Assembly: GCF_030269485.1 (NCBI RefSeq)
Contig: NZ_BSTL01000028.1
Span: 1 to 64,000, forward strand
Direction of reading: 5' to 3'
Source: Actinoplanes sp. NBRC 103695
GTDB taxonomy: Bacteria > Actinomycetota > Actinomycetes > Mycobacteriales > Micromonosporaceae
DNA: 64,000 nt
The translations under genes and the position numbers were made by a program. How positions within the stretch are numbered: position 1 is the stretch's first letter; every line of letters starts with the position of its first letter. The notes under the pieces are model-generated. The model was not told where the DNA came from and made no database searches. It saw nothing but the letters and a program-made list of their open reading frames with translations. Of the stretch, positions 45,326 through 55,544 are shown one piece after another.

Positions 45326-47464
45326 CTACTTGAGGTAGGCCAACCCGTCGATGAAGACACCGGCGGTGCCGGTCTTCACGATCTGCACGGTGTGCTTGCC
45401 GCTGACCAGGCCGGTGGCCCAGACCACCTGCCGGTACGCCGTGCTCTTGTTCTTGGTGTTGATCGAGACCTTCTTCTTGCCGTCCACATAGATGTCGAAG
45501 GTTCCGGTGCTCTTCGACTTGTCGACGATGACGCCCGCGGCGGTGCCGGTGACCGTGAAGGTCAGCTTGGAGTTCTTCTTGGTGCTGTAGTAGGCCTTGC
45601 CGTTCAGGTAGTTCTTGTTCGACTTGGTCGACCAGGTGCCGGACTTCTTCGCCGACGACTCCGCCAGCAGCGCCGGGGTCCGCGTGAGCTTCGCCGTGAG
45701 GACCGAGTTGCCCGGGATGTCGGCCGCCCGCAACTGGTAGGCGAGCGCCTTGCCGGGGCGGCCGGTCAGCTTGGCGTACTCGGTGGTCGTCGCGCCGAAG
45801 GCGACCGTGGTCGGCGTGATCAGGCGCACCGTGGAGAGCTTGGTGTTGTCGACGACCTTCCAGCTGACCTTCATCGGCACCGACGTGGTGGTGACCGTGC
45901 CGGGGCGCAGGCCCACGCCCAGCGGGCTGAAGACCGGCGGCTTGTTGTCGGAGATCACGCTGGTCGCCGGGGTGATCGGCGTGGTGCCGTCGGCACGCAG
46001 CGAACGCACCTGCACCTTGCGGGTGCCGAGCGCAAGCTTGACCGCCGCGGTCCGGACGTCGGCGCCCACCGTCTGCACCACCTTGCCGTCGACCAGCACC
46101 TCGAACCCGGTCAGCTCGGCCTCCGGCGTGATGGTCGTCCAGTTCACGGTGACCGTGTCCTTGACGTAGTACGAGCCGCCGTACGCCACGCCGCCGGCCG
46201 GCGCCCGCAGCACGATCGAGCCGTCGGTGCCACCGGCCAGGATGCGGATCGCGTTGAGCTGGCCGTAGAGCACGTCGCCCGGGCACTCGGTGATGACCGC
46301 GTCCCGGTGGCCGGAGATCCGGTCGAACGGGAACAGCGTCCCCTTCTTGCCGGGGAACTTGTTGCTGTCGCTGACACCGAGCTCGAGGCTGGACCGGCCG
46401 ACCGTGCCGAGGTTGTACTGGCCCAGCTTGGCCGCCGCGACCCGGGCGATGACCGTCTTCACCACGTCCGGCACGCCGGTGTTCATGAAGTTGCCGAGCA
46501 CCGCGATGCTGGACGAGTCGGTGTTGAAGCCGTAGGTGTGCGCGCCGATGACCGGCCGGTCCGCGCCGCCCTTGCGACCCTCGTAGAGCACCCCGCACTT
46601 GTCGACCAGGAAGTTGTAGCCGATGTCGTTCCAGCCGCGGTTCTTCACCTGGTCGGTGAGGATGCTGCGGAGGATGGCGGGCGAGTCCGCGCAGTCGTAG
46701 GTGTTGCCGCCCGCGGTGTGGTGGACGAACTCCACCTTCACCGAGTTCCCGTAGGTCGGGGCGTCCTTGACCAGCTTCTCGTCGGCGCCCCACTGGGCCC
46801 GCGTCCGGTACGCCGGCAGGTCGGTCACGGCGCCGCCCTGGCCGCCGCTCCCGGTCGTCCCCGGCTTCGCCGAGCCGGTGCCCTTACCGGGGTCGATCAG
46901 GTTGAGCTGCAACCCTTGCGGCAACGCCCCCTGGGTGTTGCGCACCCGGGCGGCCACGCCGTCCGACTCGCCGACCCAGAGCCCGCCGGTGCCGCCGCGG
47001 ATGCCCTCGGCCTCCGCGCCCTGCGGGGCCAGGCTCTCCTCGGTCTCCAGCGCCTGCCAGCCGGACCACTCGCCGGTCTTCGCCGACTTGGTCCGCACCT
47101 CGACGCCGCCGGTCGGGCGGTCCTTCGGGTCCGTCCAGGTGACGCTGACCATGCTGAACGACTCGGTGGCCTTCTGCGGCAGCTCGGACCGCGTGGCCTT
47201 GGTGTCGGCGGGCGCGAGGCTCACCGGGCGGGTGGTGGCGCGGGCGGGCCGGGCGGCCTTCGCGACGATCGGCGTGCCGTCGCCCGCGTTGTCCACCTCG
47301 GCGACCGGTTCCGCGTCACCGGGCGGCTCGGCCGCGACCGGCGGGTCGTAGAATTTCGCCGTCGCCGAAGGCTCGGCCTCCGGCCACGCCAGTGCCACCG
47401 TGGTTCCGCCCGCGACGACCAGCGCCGACGCCGCCACCAGAGCGAATAACCGCCCGTGCTTCAC
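45326..47464 (-). CDS. Secreted N-acetylmuramoyl-L-alanine amidase (PGRP/Amidase_2)
   Basis: Cell-wall hydrolase of 712 residues. It has a signal peptide (LFALVAASALVVAGGTTVALA), an N-terminal beta domain (about 60-200), then the amidase domain: YRTRAQWGADE, zinc His in FVHHTAGGNTYDC, GYNFLVDKCGVLYEGR, GAHTYGFNTDSSSIAVLGNF and the second His and Cys in GHRDAVITECPGD. The C-terminal 300 residues are Ig-like beta repeats with a Lys/Thr-rich end, probably binding the wall. GTG 47464 with GGGAGA upstream. It converges with the chemosensory operon with a 1-base gap and could have a role in spore or hyphal wall remodelling (inference). Confidence 0.93.
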   Translation of the reverse strand: MKHGRLFALVAASALVVAGGTTVALAWPEAEPSATAKFYDPPVAAEPPGDAEPVAEVDNAGDGTPIVAKAARPARATTRPVSLAPADTKATRSELPQKATESFSMVSVTWTDPKDRPTGGVEVRTKSAKTGEWSGWQALETEESLAPQGAEAEGIRGGTGGLWVGESDGVAARVRNTQGALPQGLQLNLIDPGKGTGSAKPGTTGSGGQGGAVTDLPAYRTRAQWGADEKLVKDAPTYGNSVKVEFVHHTAGGNTYDCADSPAILRSILTDQVKNRGWNDIGYNFLVDKCGVLYEGRKGGADRPVIGAHTYGFNTDSSSIAVLGNFMNTGVPDVVKTVIARVAAAKLGQYNLGTVGRSSLELGVSDSNKFPGKKGTLFPFDRISGHRDAVITECPGDVLYGQLNAIRILAGGTDGSIVLRAPAGGVAYGGSYYVKDTVTVNWTTITPEAELTGFEVLVDGKVVQTVGADVRTAAVKLALGTRKVQVRSLRADGTTPITPATSVISDNKPPVFSPLGVGLRPGTVTTTSVPMKVSWKVVDNTKLSTVRLITPTTVAFGATTTEYAKLTGRPGKALAYQLRAADIPGNSVLTAKLTRTPALLAESSAKKSGTWSTKSNKNYLNGKAYYSTKKNSKLTFTVTGTAAGVIVDKSKSTGTFDIYVDGKKKVSINTKNKSTAYRQVVWATGLVSGKHTVQIVKTGTAGVFIDGLAYLK

Positions 47465-47583
47465 AATCTCTCCCCCGCTGTCCCCTGCTGAATCGCGCGA
47501 AGACTAGCGGATCTCACGTCCCGAAGTCAGTCCAGACCGATTCGCCGGGAAACGCCGGGCGAGAGCCGATGTCCGCCGCTTTC

Positions 47584-50093
47584 CTACTCGGTGGCCAGGG
47601 CGACCACCGGACTCACCTTCGCGGCGCGCCGGGCCGGTAGCACCCCGGCCAGCGCCGTCAGGAGGACGAGCACAGCGAACACCGCGAGCAGGCGGAAGCC
47701 GGGCAGTTGCAGCGGCGCACGCTGGCCGAGAGCCGAGACCGCGAGCCAGGCGTACGGGACTCCGAGCAGCAGTCCGAGCACCGCGCCGAGCACCCCGTAC
47801 AGGCCCGACTCGGTGGTCAGCATCGCCCGCAGCCCGAACCGGGACAGCCCCAACGCGCGCAGCAGACCCGATTCGCGGACCCGCTCGACCACCGACAGCG
47901 CGGTCGTGGTGCCGACGCCGACCACCGCGATGATCACCGTCAGGCCGACCAGCCCGATCGCGATCAGCAGCAGCGTGCCCAGCGCGCTCTCGATCTCGTC
48001 CCGCTGGTCCGCCAGCACCGTGACACCGACGCCCGGCCCGTTCACCGCCTGCCGCAGCGCGGCGTCCGCGGCGTTGCGGCCCGCGTCACCGGACCCGGAG
48101 GCGTCGGCCAGCAGCCCGGAATAGCCCGCCGGAGCGCCCAGCCTCGTCAGGTCCTGCGGGGTGAGCACCAGGCCCGAGCCGAGCGGCGCCGAGTCCGGCA
48201 GCACCGCGGCGACGGTGACCTCGATCGACCGCTTGCCCGAGGTGACCGTGGTGCGGTCGCCCGCCTTCAGGCCGCCGACGTCCACGGTGAAGGCGGAGAC
48301 GACCGCCTGGCCGGGCTTGAGGTCATGCCAGCTGCCCTGCTTGACGTCCAGCTTGGCGATGCCCGGCACGGTGTCCATGGCCAGGTCGTTCGCCTCCAGC
48401 TTGGCCTGGCTGCCGGCCACGGTCACGCCGGTGACCTTGCGGTAGGGCACCACGTGCGTGACTTCGGTGCGGGCGCGGACCTGGTCGGCCAGCTTCGCGT
48501 CCAACGGGGTGTCCGCGGCGGTGACCTCGAAGTCGGCCGGGGCGCTGGACGCCAGCTCCCGCTCCATCAGGGCCTGCACCGAGGAGGCGCCGACCAGCGA
48601 GCCGGCGATCAGCGTGACGCCCAGCGCGACCACCACGGACACCGCCGCCGCCCGCCGGGGCGCTCCCCCGACGCCGCCGACCGCGAGCCGCCCCAGCGGA
48701 CCGAACCGGCGCAACGGCCAGCCCGCCGCGGCGAGCAGCGGCCGGACCAGCACCGGGCCGAGCGCCATCAGCGCCAGGAAGGCCAGGCCGCCGGAGGCCA
48801 CCACGACGAGGAGCATCGTCTGCGGGTCGTAGTTCTCCTGGTCGGGCTTGGGGAGGTTCAGGATGACGTACGCGGCCAGCAGCCCCGCCCCGCCCGCCAG
48901 CAGAACCCCGATCGCCGCGCGCGGCCAGCCGATGCCCGTCCGGCCCGGCGACATGCTCGCGGTGCGCAACGCCTCCAGCGGCGAAACCTTCGAGGCCGAG
49001 ATCGCCGGCGTCAGCACGGCCAGCACGGTCCCGACGACCGCCAGGGCGACCACGCCCAGCGCGGGCAGGACCGGGAAGCCGGGCGAGGCCAGGTTCGTGC
49101 CGGTGGCGCGGGCGATCACCGGGACCAGGTGGCCCAGTCCCAGCGCGGCGAGCACACCGGTGACGCCGGTGATCAGGCCGGTCAGCGCGCCCTCGGCGAT
49201 CAGGGCGCCGACCAGCGACCCGCGTCCGGCGCCCACCGCCCGCAGCAGGGCGAGCTGGCGGGTGCGCTGGGCGAAGACGATCCGGAACGTGGAGGCGGCG
49301 ACCAGCCCGGCGGCGACCAGCGCGATCGCGACGAACATGGCGACCACCGCGAACAGGTCGTCGACGTCGTCGGCCTTCGACCGGACCTCGTCGAGCCGGA
49401 CATCGGCGCCGGAGCGCACCTTGCCGCCCGGGCCGGCGATCGCCTCCACCGCCGACCGGACCTGGGCCTCCTGGCCCGGCGCCACGGCCAGTTCGACCTG
49501 GTAGAAGGAGTCCTCGCCGCTCAGCGCGGAGATCGCGGGCTGTGGGGCGTACGCCTGCTGTCCGTAGTCGTCCTGGGCCTTGACCAAGCCGACCACCGTG
49601 AGCGTCCGCGGCTTACCCGGGTTGCCCTGGTCGTCGTGGCTGGTGGCCATCCGGAACGTGGTGCCGATCGCCAGGCCCATCCGGTCCGCCGTCTTCGGCG
49701 TGACCGCCACCTCACCCACCTTGCTCGGGTAGCGGCCCTTGCTCACCTCGACCCGGGCGAGCGGCCCGGAACCCGGGTCGGCCGTCAGGTTCAGCCCGCG
49801 CCCGGCCAGTTCGCCGCCGGCGTCCGCGCGGGCGGCCGCCGCGGTCACCCCCGGCACCATCTCGATCAGCGACAGCTGCGCGGCGGTCAGCCCGACCTCC
49901 TCCTTGCCCGTCACCACGAGCGCGGCGGCCTTGGGCGTGTCGCTCAGGCCGTCCAGCATGCTCGCCCTGGTGATCTGCTGGGCGAGCACGGTCGCGTAGA
50001 CCACGAACGACGCGACCAGCACGGCCATGCCGGTCAGCAGCAGCCGCGACGGCCGCCGGGCCGCCTCGCCCAGCTGGGTGCGCAAAACCCCGC

Positions 50094-50097
<4 letters not shown>
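47584..50097 (-). CDS. FtsX-family ABC exporter permease, two-module
   Basis: Permease of 837 residues with two FtsX modules. TM1 is at about 19-41, a long external domain follows, and a first block of three helices is at about 250-365 (LFAVVAMFVAIALVAAGLVAASTFRIV). Two more helices lie near 395-450, then a second external domain and a final block from about 705 (TLLLIAIGLVGLTVIIAVVGVGTTTALSVVERVRESGLLRALGLSR). The conserved RTRQLALLRAVGA marks the coupling helix. Such actinobacterial proteins export peptides or lipids, or clear antimicrobials; the substrate is unknown. ATG 50097 overlaps the ATPase stop. Confidence 0.92.
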
Positions 50098-50855
<758 letters not shown>

Positions 50856-51005
50856 CACATGTCCTCTGTCGTCGTTTAACGTCGGGCACATGGTGTCGAC
50901 CGCGAGTCGCGGACCACATCGGCTCCGGGGAAGAGATCACGTCCGGGTACGGATCTGTCTTTCGGCCGATGGGACCGGCCCGACCAGGACCTACGCTGGG
51001 TGACG

Positions 51006-52181
51006 ATGACGAACCAGCCGAATCGGAACCTGCTGTTCCACGCGGGGCAGGCGGGCGCGCTCGTCGTGATGGCCGTGCTGGGCGCCATCGACCTGCTCAC
51101 CGGTTCGTCCGGGGCGGGCCCGTTCGTGCTGCTCATGGTCCCGGCCGCCGTCTTCGCCGCCGCGGTCTGGCTGCCCCGGCACCGGCAGGGCTCACTCCGG
51201 CTGCCCAAGGCCGCGCTCGTGCTCGCCGCCTTCTCGCTGTTCGTCACCGTCGTGGTCGGCGCGGCCGGCCCGACCGACGCCAGCTTCGGCACCGCCGAGT
51301 CGCTCGCCCTGCTCGGCGTGCTGTTCGTGGTGAGCCGCCGCGGCGACCCGGCCTGGTCGGTGATGGCCGTCATCGCCACCGTCATCGCGCTCGGCCTGAT
51401 GCCGATCCGCGGCGGCTTCGAGTACCAGTTCGTCATCGCCGGCCTGATCCTCGCGCTGGCCGCCACCGTCGCCATCGGCGGCGGCGTCTACCTGCGCACG
51501 CTCGACTCCAGCCGGCGCCGTGCGATGGACGCGGTCCGCGCCGAGCAGCGCACCGAGTTCGCCCGCGACCTGCACGACTTCATCGCCCACCACGTCACCG
51601 GGATCGTGGTGCAGGCACAGGGCGCCCGGTTCATCGCCGAACAGGACCCGAAACGCGTGCTGATCGCCCTGGAACAGATCGAGCAGGCCGGGGCCGAGAC
51701 GATGGCCTCGATGCGGCGGATGGTCGGTGTGCTGCGCGACCCGCAGGCCCGGCCGGACGCGCCGCTCGCCCCGATCGCCGGGGTGCCCGAGCTCACCCAG
51801 CTGGTGCAGCAGTTCACCGCGGCCGGTGGCCCGCTCGGCCGGCTGCACACCGACGGCGACCCGCACGGGCTGCCGGTGGAGGTGTCCACGTCGGCGTACC
51901 GGGTGGTGATGGAGGCCTTGACCAACATCCGGCAGCACGCGGACGGCGCCCGGGTGGTCGACGTCTGGGTCCGGCGTACGCCCGACTGGTTGCTCGTCCG
52001 GGTGGCGAACGACGGCGCGGCGCCCCGCGCCGCCCTCCCCCGCGAACGGCCGGGGTACGGTCTCGTGGGCCTGACCGAGCGGGTCCGGACGGTGGGTGGC
52101 CGGATCACCGCCGGGCCGGGCATCGACGGCGGCTGGGTGGTCGACGCGGCGCTGCCGCTGACTATGGAGGTTGGCCGTTGA
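51006..52181 (+). CDS. NarL-type sensor histidine kinase
   Basis: Membrane sensor of 391 residues. About five to six membrane helices in residues 1-165 with almost no external loops suggest an intramembrane-sensing kinase. HisKA-3 with the phospho-accepting His in FARDLHDFIAHHVTGIV, then HATPase (VVMEALTNIRQHADGA; GYGLVGLTERVRTVGG). ATG 51006; an in-frame GTG lies two codons earlier. Its stop overlaps the TTG of the response regulator. Likely senses stress at the membrane and controls the divergent exporter. Confidence 0.92.
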   Translation: MTNQPNRNLLFHAGQAGALVVMAVLGAIDLLTGSSGAGPFVLLMVPAAVFAAAVWLPRHRQGSLRLPKAALVLAAFSLFVTVVVGAAGPTDASFGTAESLALLGVLFVVSRRGDPAWSVMAVIATVIALGLMPIRGGFEYQFVIAGLILALAATVAIGGGVYLRTLDSSRRRAMDAVRAEQRTEFARDLHDFIAHHVTGIVVQAQGARFIAEQDPKRVLIALEQIEQAGAETMASMRRMVGVLRDPQARPDAPLAPIAGVPELTQLVQQFTAAGGPLGRLHTDGDPHGLPVEVSTSAYRVVMEALTNIRQHADGARVVDVWVRRTPDWLLVRVANDGAAPRAALPRERPGYGLVGLTERVRTVGGRITAGPGIDGGWVVDAALPLTMEVGR

Positions 52182-52816
52182 TTCGGGTCATCATCGCTGA
52201 CGACCAGGCCATGGTCCGGACGGGCTTCGGCATGATCATCGGGGCTCAGCCGGACATGGAGGTCGCGGGCGAGGCCGCCGACGGCATCGAGGCGGTCGCG
52301 CTGGCCCGCCGGATCAAGCCGGACGTCGCCCTGCTGGACATCCGGATGCCCAAGATGGACGGCCTGGAGGCGCTGCGGCTGCTCGCCGGCCCCGGGGTCG
52401 CCGAGCCGGTCAAGGTGGTCGTGGTGACCACGTTCGACCTCGACGAGTACGTGCACACCGCGCTCCGCAACGGCGCGGCCGGCTTCCTGCTGAAGGACTC
52501 CGGCCCGGCGCTGCTGATCGAGGCGGTCCGGGCGGCCGTCTCCGGCGACGCGCTGATCAGCCCGTCCATCACGGTCCGGCTGCTGGAGCACCTCAGCCCG
52601 CCCGCCCCGGTCAGCGACGACGGCGGCCTGTCCCCGCGCGAACTGGACGTGGTCCGGCTCGCCGCCAGGGGCCTGACCAACGCCGAGATCGCCACCGAGC
52701 TGTTCATCTCGATCGGCACGGTCAAGACACACCTCGGCAGCGTCCAGACCAAGCTGGGCGCCCGCAACCGCGTCGAGATCGCCGCCTGGGCCTGGGAACG
52801 CCGGCTCGTCGCCTAG
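52178..52816 (+). CDS. NarL/LuxR-type response regulator
   Basis: DNA-binding regulator of 212 residues. Receiver: IIADDQAMVRTGF, phospho-Asp in VALLDIRMPKMDG, VVTTFDLDEYV, LKDSGP. C-terminal LuxR HTH: LSPRELDVVRLAARGLTNAEIA, ISIGTVKTHLG. The start TTG 52178 overlaps the kinase stop and has GGAGG 6 bases upstream. Partner of the kinase before it. Confidence 0.94.
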   Translation: MIRVIIADDQAMVRTGFGMIIGAQPDMEVAGEAADGIEAVALARRIKPDVALLDIRMPKMDGLEALRLLAGPGVAEPVKVVVVTTFDLDEYVHTALRNGAAGFLLKDSGPALLIEAVRAAVSGDALISPSITVRLLEHLSPPAPVSDDGGLSPRELDVVRLAARGLTNAEIATELFISIGTVKTHLGSVQTKLGARNRVEIAAWAWERRLVA

Positions 52817-52860
52817 GTGGTCGCCGTGCGGCGTGTGTGGGGGTGTGTCGGGCGCCAGGT

Positions 52861-52960
52861 CACTCTCGCTGCCGCCGCTTGCGCCGGGCGCGGGGTCGGG
52901 GCGGGTTGCCAGGCGCCCGGGTGCCCACTCACTCTCGCTGCCGCCACCCGCGGCCGTGGC
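52861..52960. repeat. 69-bp family units in the second repeat block
   Basis: CACTCTCGCTGCCGCC occurs at 52861 and 52930, exactly 69 bases apart. These units have the same orientation as those at 130-322. Confidence 0.8.
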
Positions 52961-53358
52961 CGGGCGTGGCCGGGCGTGGCCGGGCGCGGCCGGTGGTAGA
53001 AGCAGGCGCGAGTGGTAGGACCAGGCATGCGGTGGTGGGACAGGGCGGTATACGGGCCCGAAATGGCGCTCTGAGCTACCACTGTCCGCGCGCGTGGTAG
53101 CGAGGAGCGGTCAAGGCGGCCCAGGTAGCGCCCGGTCCTACCACCGGCCGCGAGAGTGGTAGGCCAGGCCGGTCGTGACGGGCCGCCCAGGGCGCCCGAT
53201 ACCGCCTTCGGCTACCACCCGCTCACCCGGCTACCACCGTGGGCGGCGGCTACCACCGTGAGGACGGCTACCACCGTCAGCGACGGCTACCACCGTCAGC
53301 GGCGGCAGCCACGGTGAGCGGCGGCAGCCACGGTGAGCGGGCACCCGGGCGCCTGGCA
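52907..53358 (-). repeat. Composite repeat element, copy B (MITE-like organisation)
   Basis: Bounded by a perfect 20-bp inverted pair: TGCCAGGCGCCCGGGTGCCC at 52907-52926 and its complement at 53339-53358. Read on the minus strand, it has the module order of copy A: inverted end, GCTCACCGT-type unit, GGTGGTAGCC minisatellite (53210-53310, four spaced units), GAAGGCGGTATC (53199-53213), GGCCGGTGGTAGGACCGGGCGCTA (near 53125-53148), CTACCAC hairpin, CAGAGCGCCATTTCGGGCCC (near 53055-53074), then 69-bp units. The surrounding 52817-53458 contains no gene. Confidence 0.65.
53075..53163. other. Two hairpins with 8-bp arms and 11-nt loops in copy B
   Basis: GCTACCAC (53075-53082) pairs with GTGGTAGC (53094-53101); CCTACCAC (53137-53144) pairs with GTGGTAGG (53156-53163). 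Both stems are perfect and both loops are 11 nt, although the loop sequences differ. Confidence 0.8.
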
Positions 53359-53458
53359 GACCCGGCGCGACCGCATGCCCGGCGAGAGCGCCGGCGGGCG
53401 GCGCGCGCACCGGAACGACCCGGCGGTGCGAGCCCTCACCAGCCCCGCTGCCGCTGTA

Positions 53459-53986
53459 TCAACGCAGGTCGAACCAGTAGCGGCGGGTGGGGCCGAGGCG
53501 GCCGTCGCGGATGTCCTCGAAGACGCCGCCGGCCCGCTCGATCACGCGGCGGGAGGCGGGGTTGGTGACGTGGCAGGTGACCAGGGCCTTGGACAAGCCG
53601 CGGTCGCGTGCCTTGCCGAGCACCTCGTGCAGGGCCCACCCGGCCAGGCCGCGGCCGCGTGCTGACGGGCGTACGCCATAACCGATGTTTCCGCCCTGCT
53701 CCAGGAGAAAGTCGTTGAGCTCGTGGCGCAGGGAGATCGAGCCCAGGATGGTGTCGCCCTCGGCCATCCACCAGTAGGCCGTGTCCACCCGGCCGGGCTC
53801 GGGATCGATGTCCGGGTCGGCCTCGTCGTGCAGGCGCCGGACGAAACGCGCGAAGCCCTCCGGCGAGTCGAAGTCGTCGAAGTCCCGGATCCCGGAACCG
53901 TCCTGGTGGACGCCCCGGCCCCAGTCCTCGAGGGACGCCAGCCAGGACCGGTGCAGCGCGGTCGTGGGCTCGATCAGCTCAGTCAT
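53459..53986 (-). CDS. GNAT-family N-acetyltransferase
   Basis: Cytoplasmic acyl-CoA transferase of 175 residues. Visible are the GNAT strands WWMAEGDTILGSISLRHELN, the acetyl-CoA loop VRPSARGRGLAGWAL and the C-terminal TNPASRRVIERAGGVFED. Its ATG at 53986 overlaps the stop of the ABC-2 permease gene by 8 bases, so it is co-translated with the exporter. The substrate cannot be read; a drug or peptide is possible given the neighbours. Confidence 0.9.
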   Translation of the reverse strand: MTELIEPTTALHRSWLASLEDWGRGVHQDGSGIRDFDDFDSPEGFARFVRRLHDEADPDIDPEPGRVDTAYWWMAEGDTILGSISLRHELNDFLLEQGGNIGYGVRPSARGRGLAGWALHEVLGKARDRGLSKALVTCHVTNPASRRVIERAGGVFEDIRDGRLGPTRRYWFDLR

Positions 53987-54581
53987 TGCTCAGATCCTTG
54001 TACAGGGCCAGCACCGCCCCGGCGAGCGCCACCACCGCCCAGCCGATGAAGAAGAACCTGCCGAAGCCGACGCCGCGGGCCGCGTCCAGGTACGACGAGA
54101 TCGGCAGCGGCCACCGCATCTGGCCGGCCAGACCCTCGACCAGCACGAACCACAGGGCGAAGCCGTAGAAGATCCACGACGAGCGGCGCACGATCGCGGC
54201 GGTGGCAGCCCCGAAAACCGCCATGACGGGTACGACGAACAGCGTGCGCCGGTACATCAGGTGGCCGTCGTCGAAGAGCACCGCGATCCCGGTGACCGCG
54301 GCGAAGACCCAGGTGACGGCGACCGTGGTGGCGACCAGCGAGATCAGCACGGGCAGCCGCTTCGGCTGGGCCAGGTAGAGCAGGGCGGCCGTCCGGTGCT
54401 GGTAGTGCTGGGCCACCGTGAGGACCGAGATGCCGAACGTGCCGATGCCCACGAACAGGGCCCACCAGTACGCCTCGAGTACGCCGAACGAGGTGGCCAG
54501 GACGGCGAACAGCGCGATCGACAGCCAGCTGGACCGGATCGTCGCCATCCGGTAGAGCTGGCTCCGCATCATGAGGAGCAT
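53979..54581 (-). CDS. ABC-2 type exporter permease, small
   Basis: Membrane protein of 200 residues with about five to six helices (SWLSIALFAVLATSFGVLEAYWWALFVGIG; VLISLVATTVAVTWVFAAVTG; SSWIFYGFALWFVLVEGLAG; FFFIGWAVVALAGAVLALY). The first residues read MRSQLYRMATIRSSW, typical of ABC-2 permeases. ATG 54581 overlaps the ATPase stop by one base; ATG 54572 is an alternative. It acts with the ATPase upstream as an exporter. The substrate is unknown. Confidence 0.85.
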   Translation of the reverse strand: MLLMMRSQLYRMATIRSSWLSIALFAVLATSFGVLEAYWWALFVGIGTFGISVLTVAQHYQHRTAALLYLAQPKRLPVLISLVATTVAVTWVFAAVTGIAVLFDDGHLMYRRTLFVVPVMAVFGAATAAIVRRSSWIFYGFALWFVLVEGLAGQMRWPLPISSYLDAARGVGFGRFFFIGWAVVALAGAVLALYKDLSND

Positions 54582-55456
54582 CAGGCCGCCGCCATTTCCA
54601 GGAAGATCTGTTCCAGGTTGGCTGTCTCGATGGTCAGCTCGTACAGCGGAACGCCCTCCGCGAAGGCGATCTCGCCCGCCTCCCGGGCCGACAGGCCGAC
54701 CACCTCCAGCACCTCGTCGACCTCGACGACCTTGCCGCCCGCGCCCTCGAAGGCCCGCGACAGCCGCCCCGGGTCGGCGCCCTGCACGCGGAGCCGCTGC
54801 ACGGCCAGGCCGTACAGCTCCTCCAGCGGCATCGCGCGCCTGATCTGTCCGTTCGCGATGATCACCACGTCGTCGATGAGCTGGGCCAGCTCGGCCAGCA
54901 GATGGCTGGAGATGAGCACGGTGCCGCCGTTCTGAGCGTGGTCGCGCAGCAGCCCGCGCAGCCAGGCGATGCCCTCCGGGTCGAGCCCGTTGGCCGGCTC
55001 GTCGAAGATCAGCACGGGTGGCTCGCCGAGCAGCGCCGTCGCGACGGCGAGCCGCTGCCGCATCCCGAGCGAGTAGTCGCCGGTGCGACGGTGGGCGTCC
55101 TCGGCCAGCCCGACCTGTTCCAGCAGCAGGTCGACCCGGCTTCTGCTCGCTCGGGCCAGGATCGCCTGCGCGACCAGATGCGCCCGCCCGCTCTGGCCGG
55201 GGTGGCTGATGCCCTGCTCGAGAACGGCGCCGACCTGCCGTAGCGGCCGGTCCAGCGCGGCGAACGGCACGCCGTCGATGAGCGCCCGGCCGGACGTCGG
55301 CCGGGTCAGCCCGAGCAGCATGCGCAGCGTGGTCGTCTTGCCCGACCCGTTGAGCCCGAGGAAGCCGGTCACCCGGCCCGGCCGCGCGGTGAAGGAGAGT
55401 CCGTCCACCGCCCGGACCTTCCCGTACGTCTTGGTGAGCTCGATTGTCTCGATCAT
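54581..55456 (-). CDS. ABC-2 exporter ATPase
   Basis: ATPase of 291 residues, CcmA/DrrA-like: MIETIELTKTYGKVRAVDGLSF, Walker A GLNGSGKTTTLRMLLGL, signature YSLGMRQRLAVATAL, Walker B VLIFDEPANGLDPEG, switch His in LISSHLLAEL. The last 80 residues form a small regulatory domain. The ATG at 55456 is the natural family start. First gene of ATPase-permease-GNAT. Confidence 0.93.
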   Translation of the reverse strand: MIETIELTKTYGKVRAVDGLSFTARPGRVTGFLGLNGSGKTTTLRMLLGLTRPTSGRALIDGVPFAALDRPLRQVGAVLEQGISHPGQSGRAHLVAQAILARASRSRVDLLLEQVGLAEDAHRRTGDYSLGMRQRLAVATALLGEPPVLIFDEPANGLDPEGIAWLRGLLRDHAQNGGTVLISSHLLAELAQLIDDVVIIANGQIRRAMPLEELYGLAVQRLRVQGADPGRLSRAFEGAGGKVVEVDEVLEVVGLSAREAGEIAFAEGVPLYELTIETANLEQIFLEMAAA

Positions 55457-55544
55457 CGCCGCGCATCTTAGGTCTTTCGGCGGCGGGCCGGGGGACTGAC
55501 TTCGGGGGGCCACCCCGACCCGCCATATCGATGAACTTTATTGG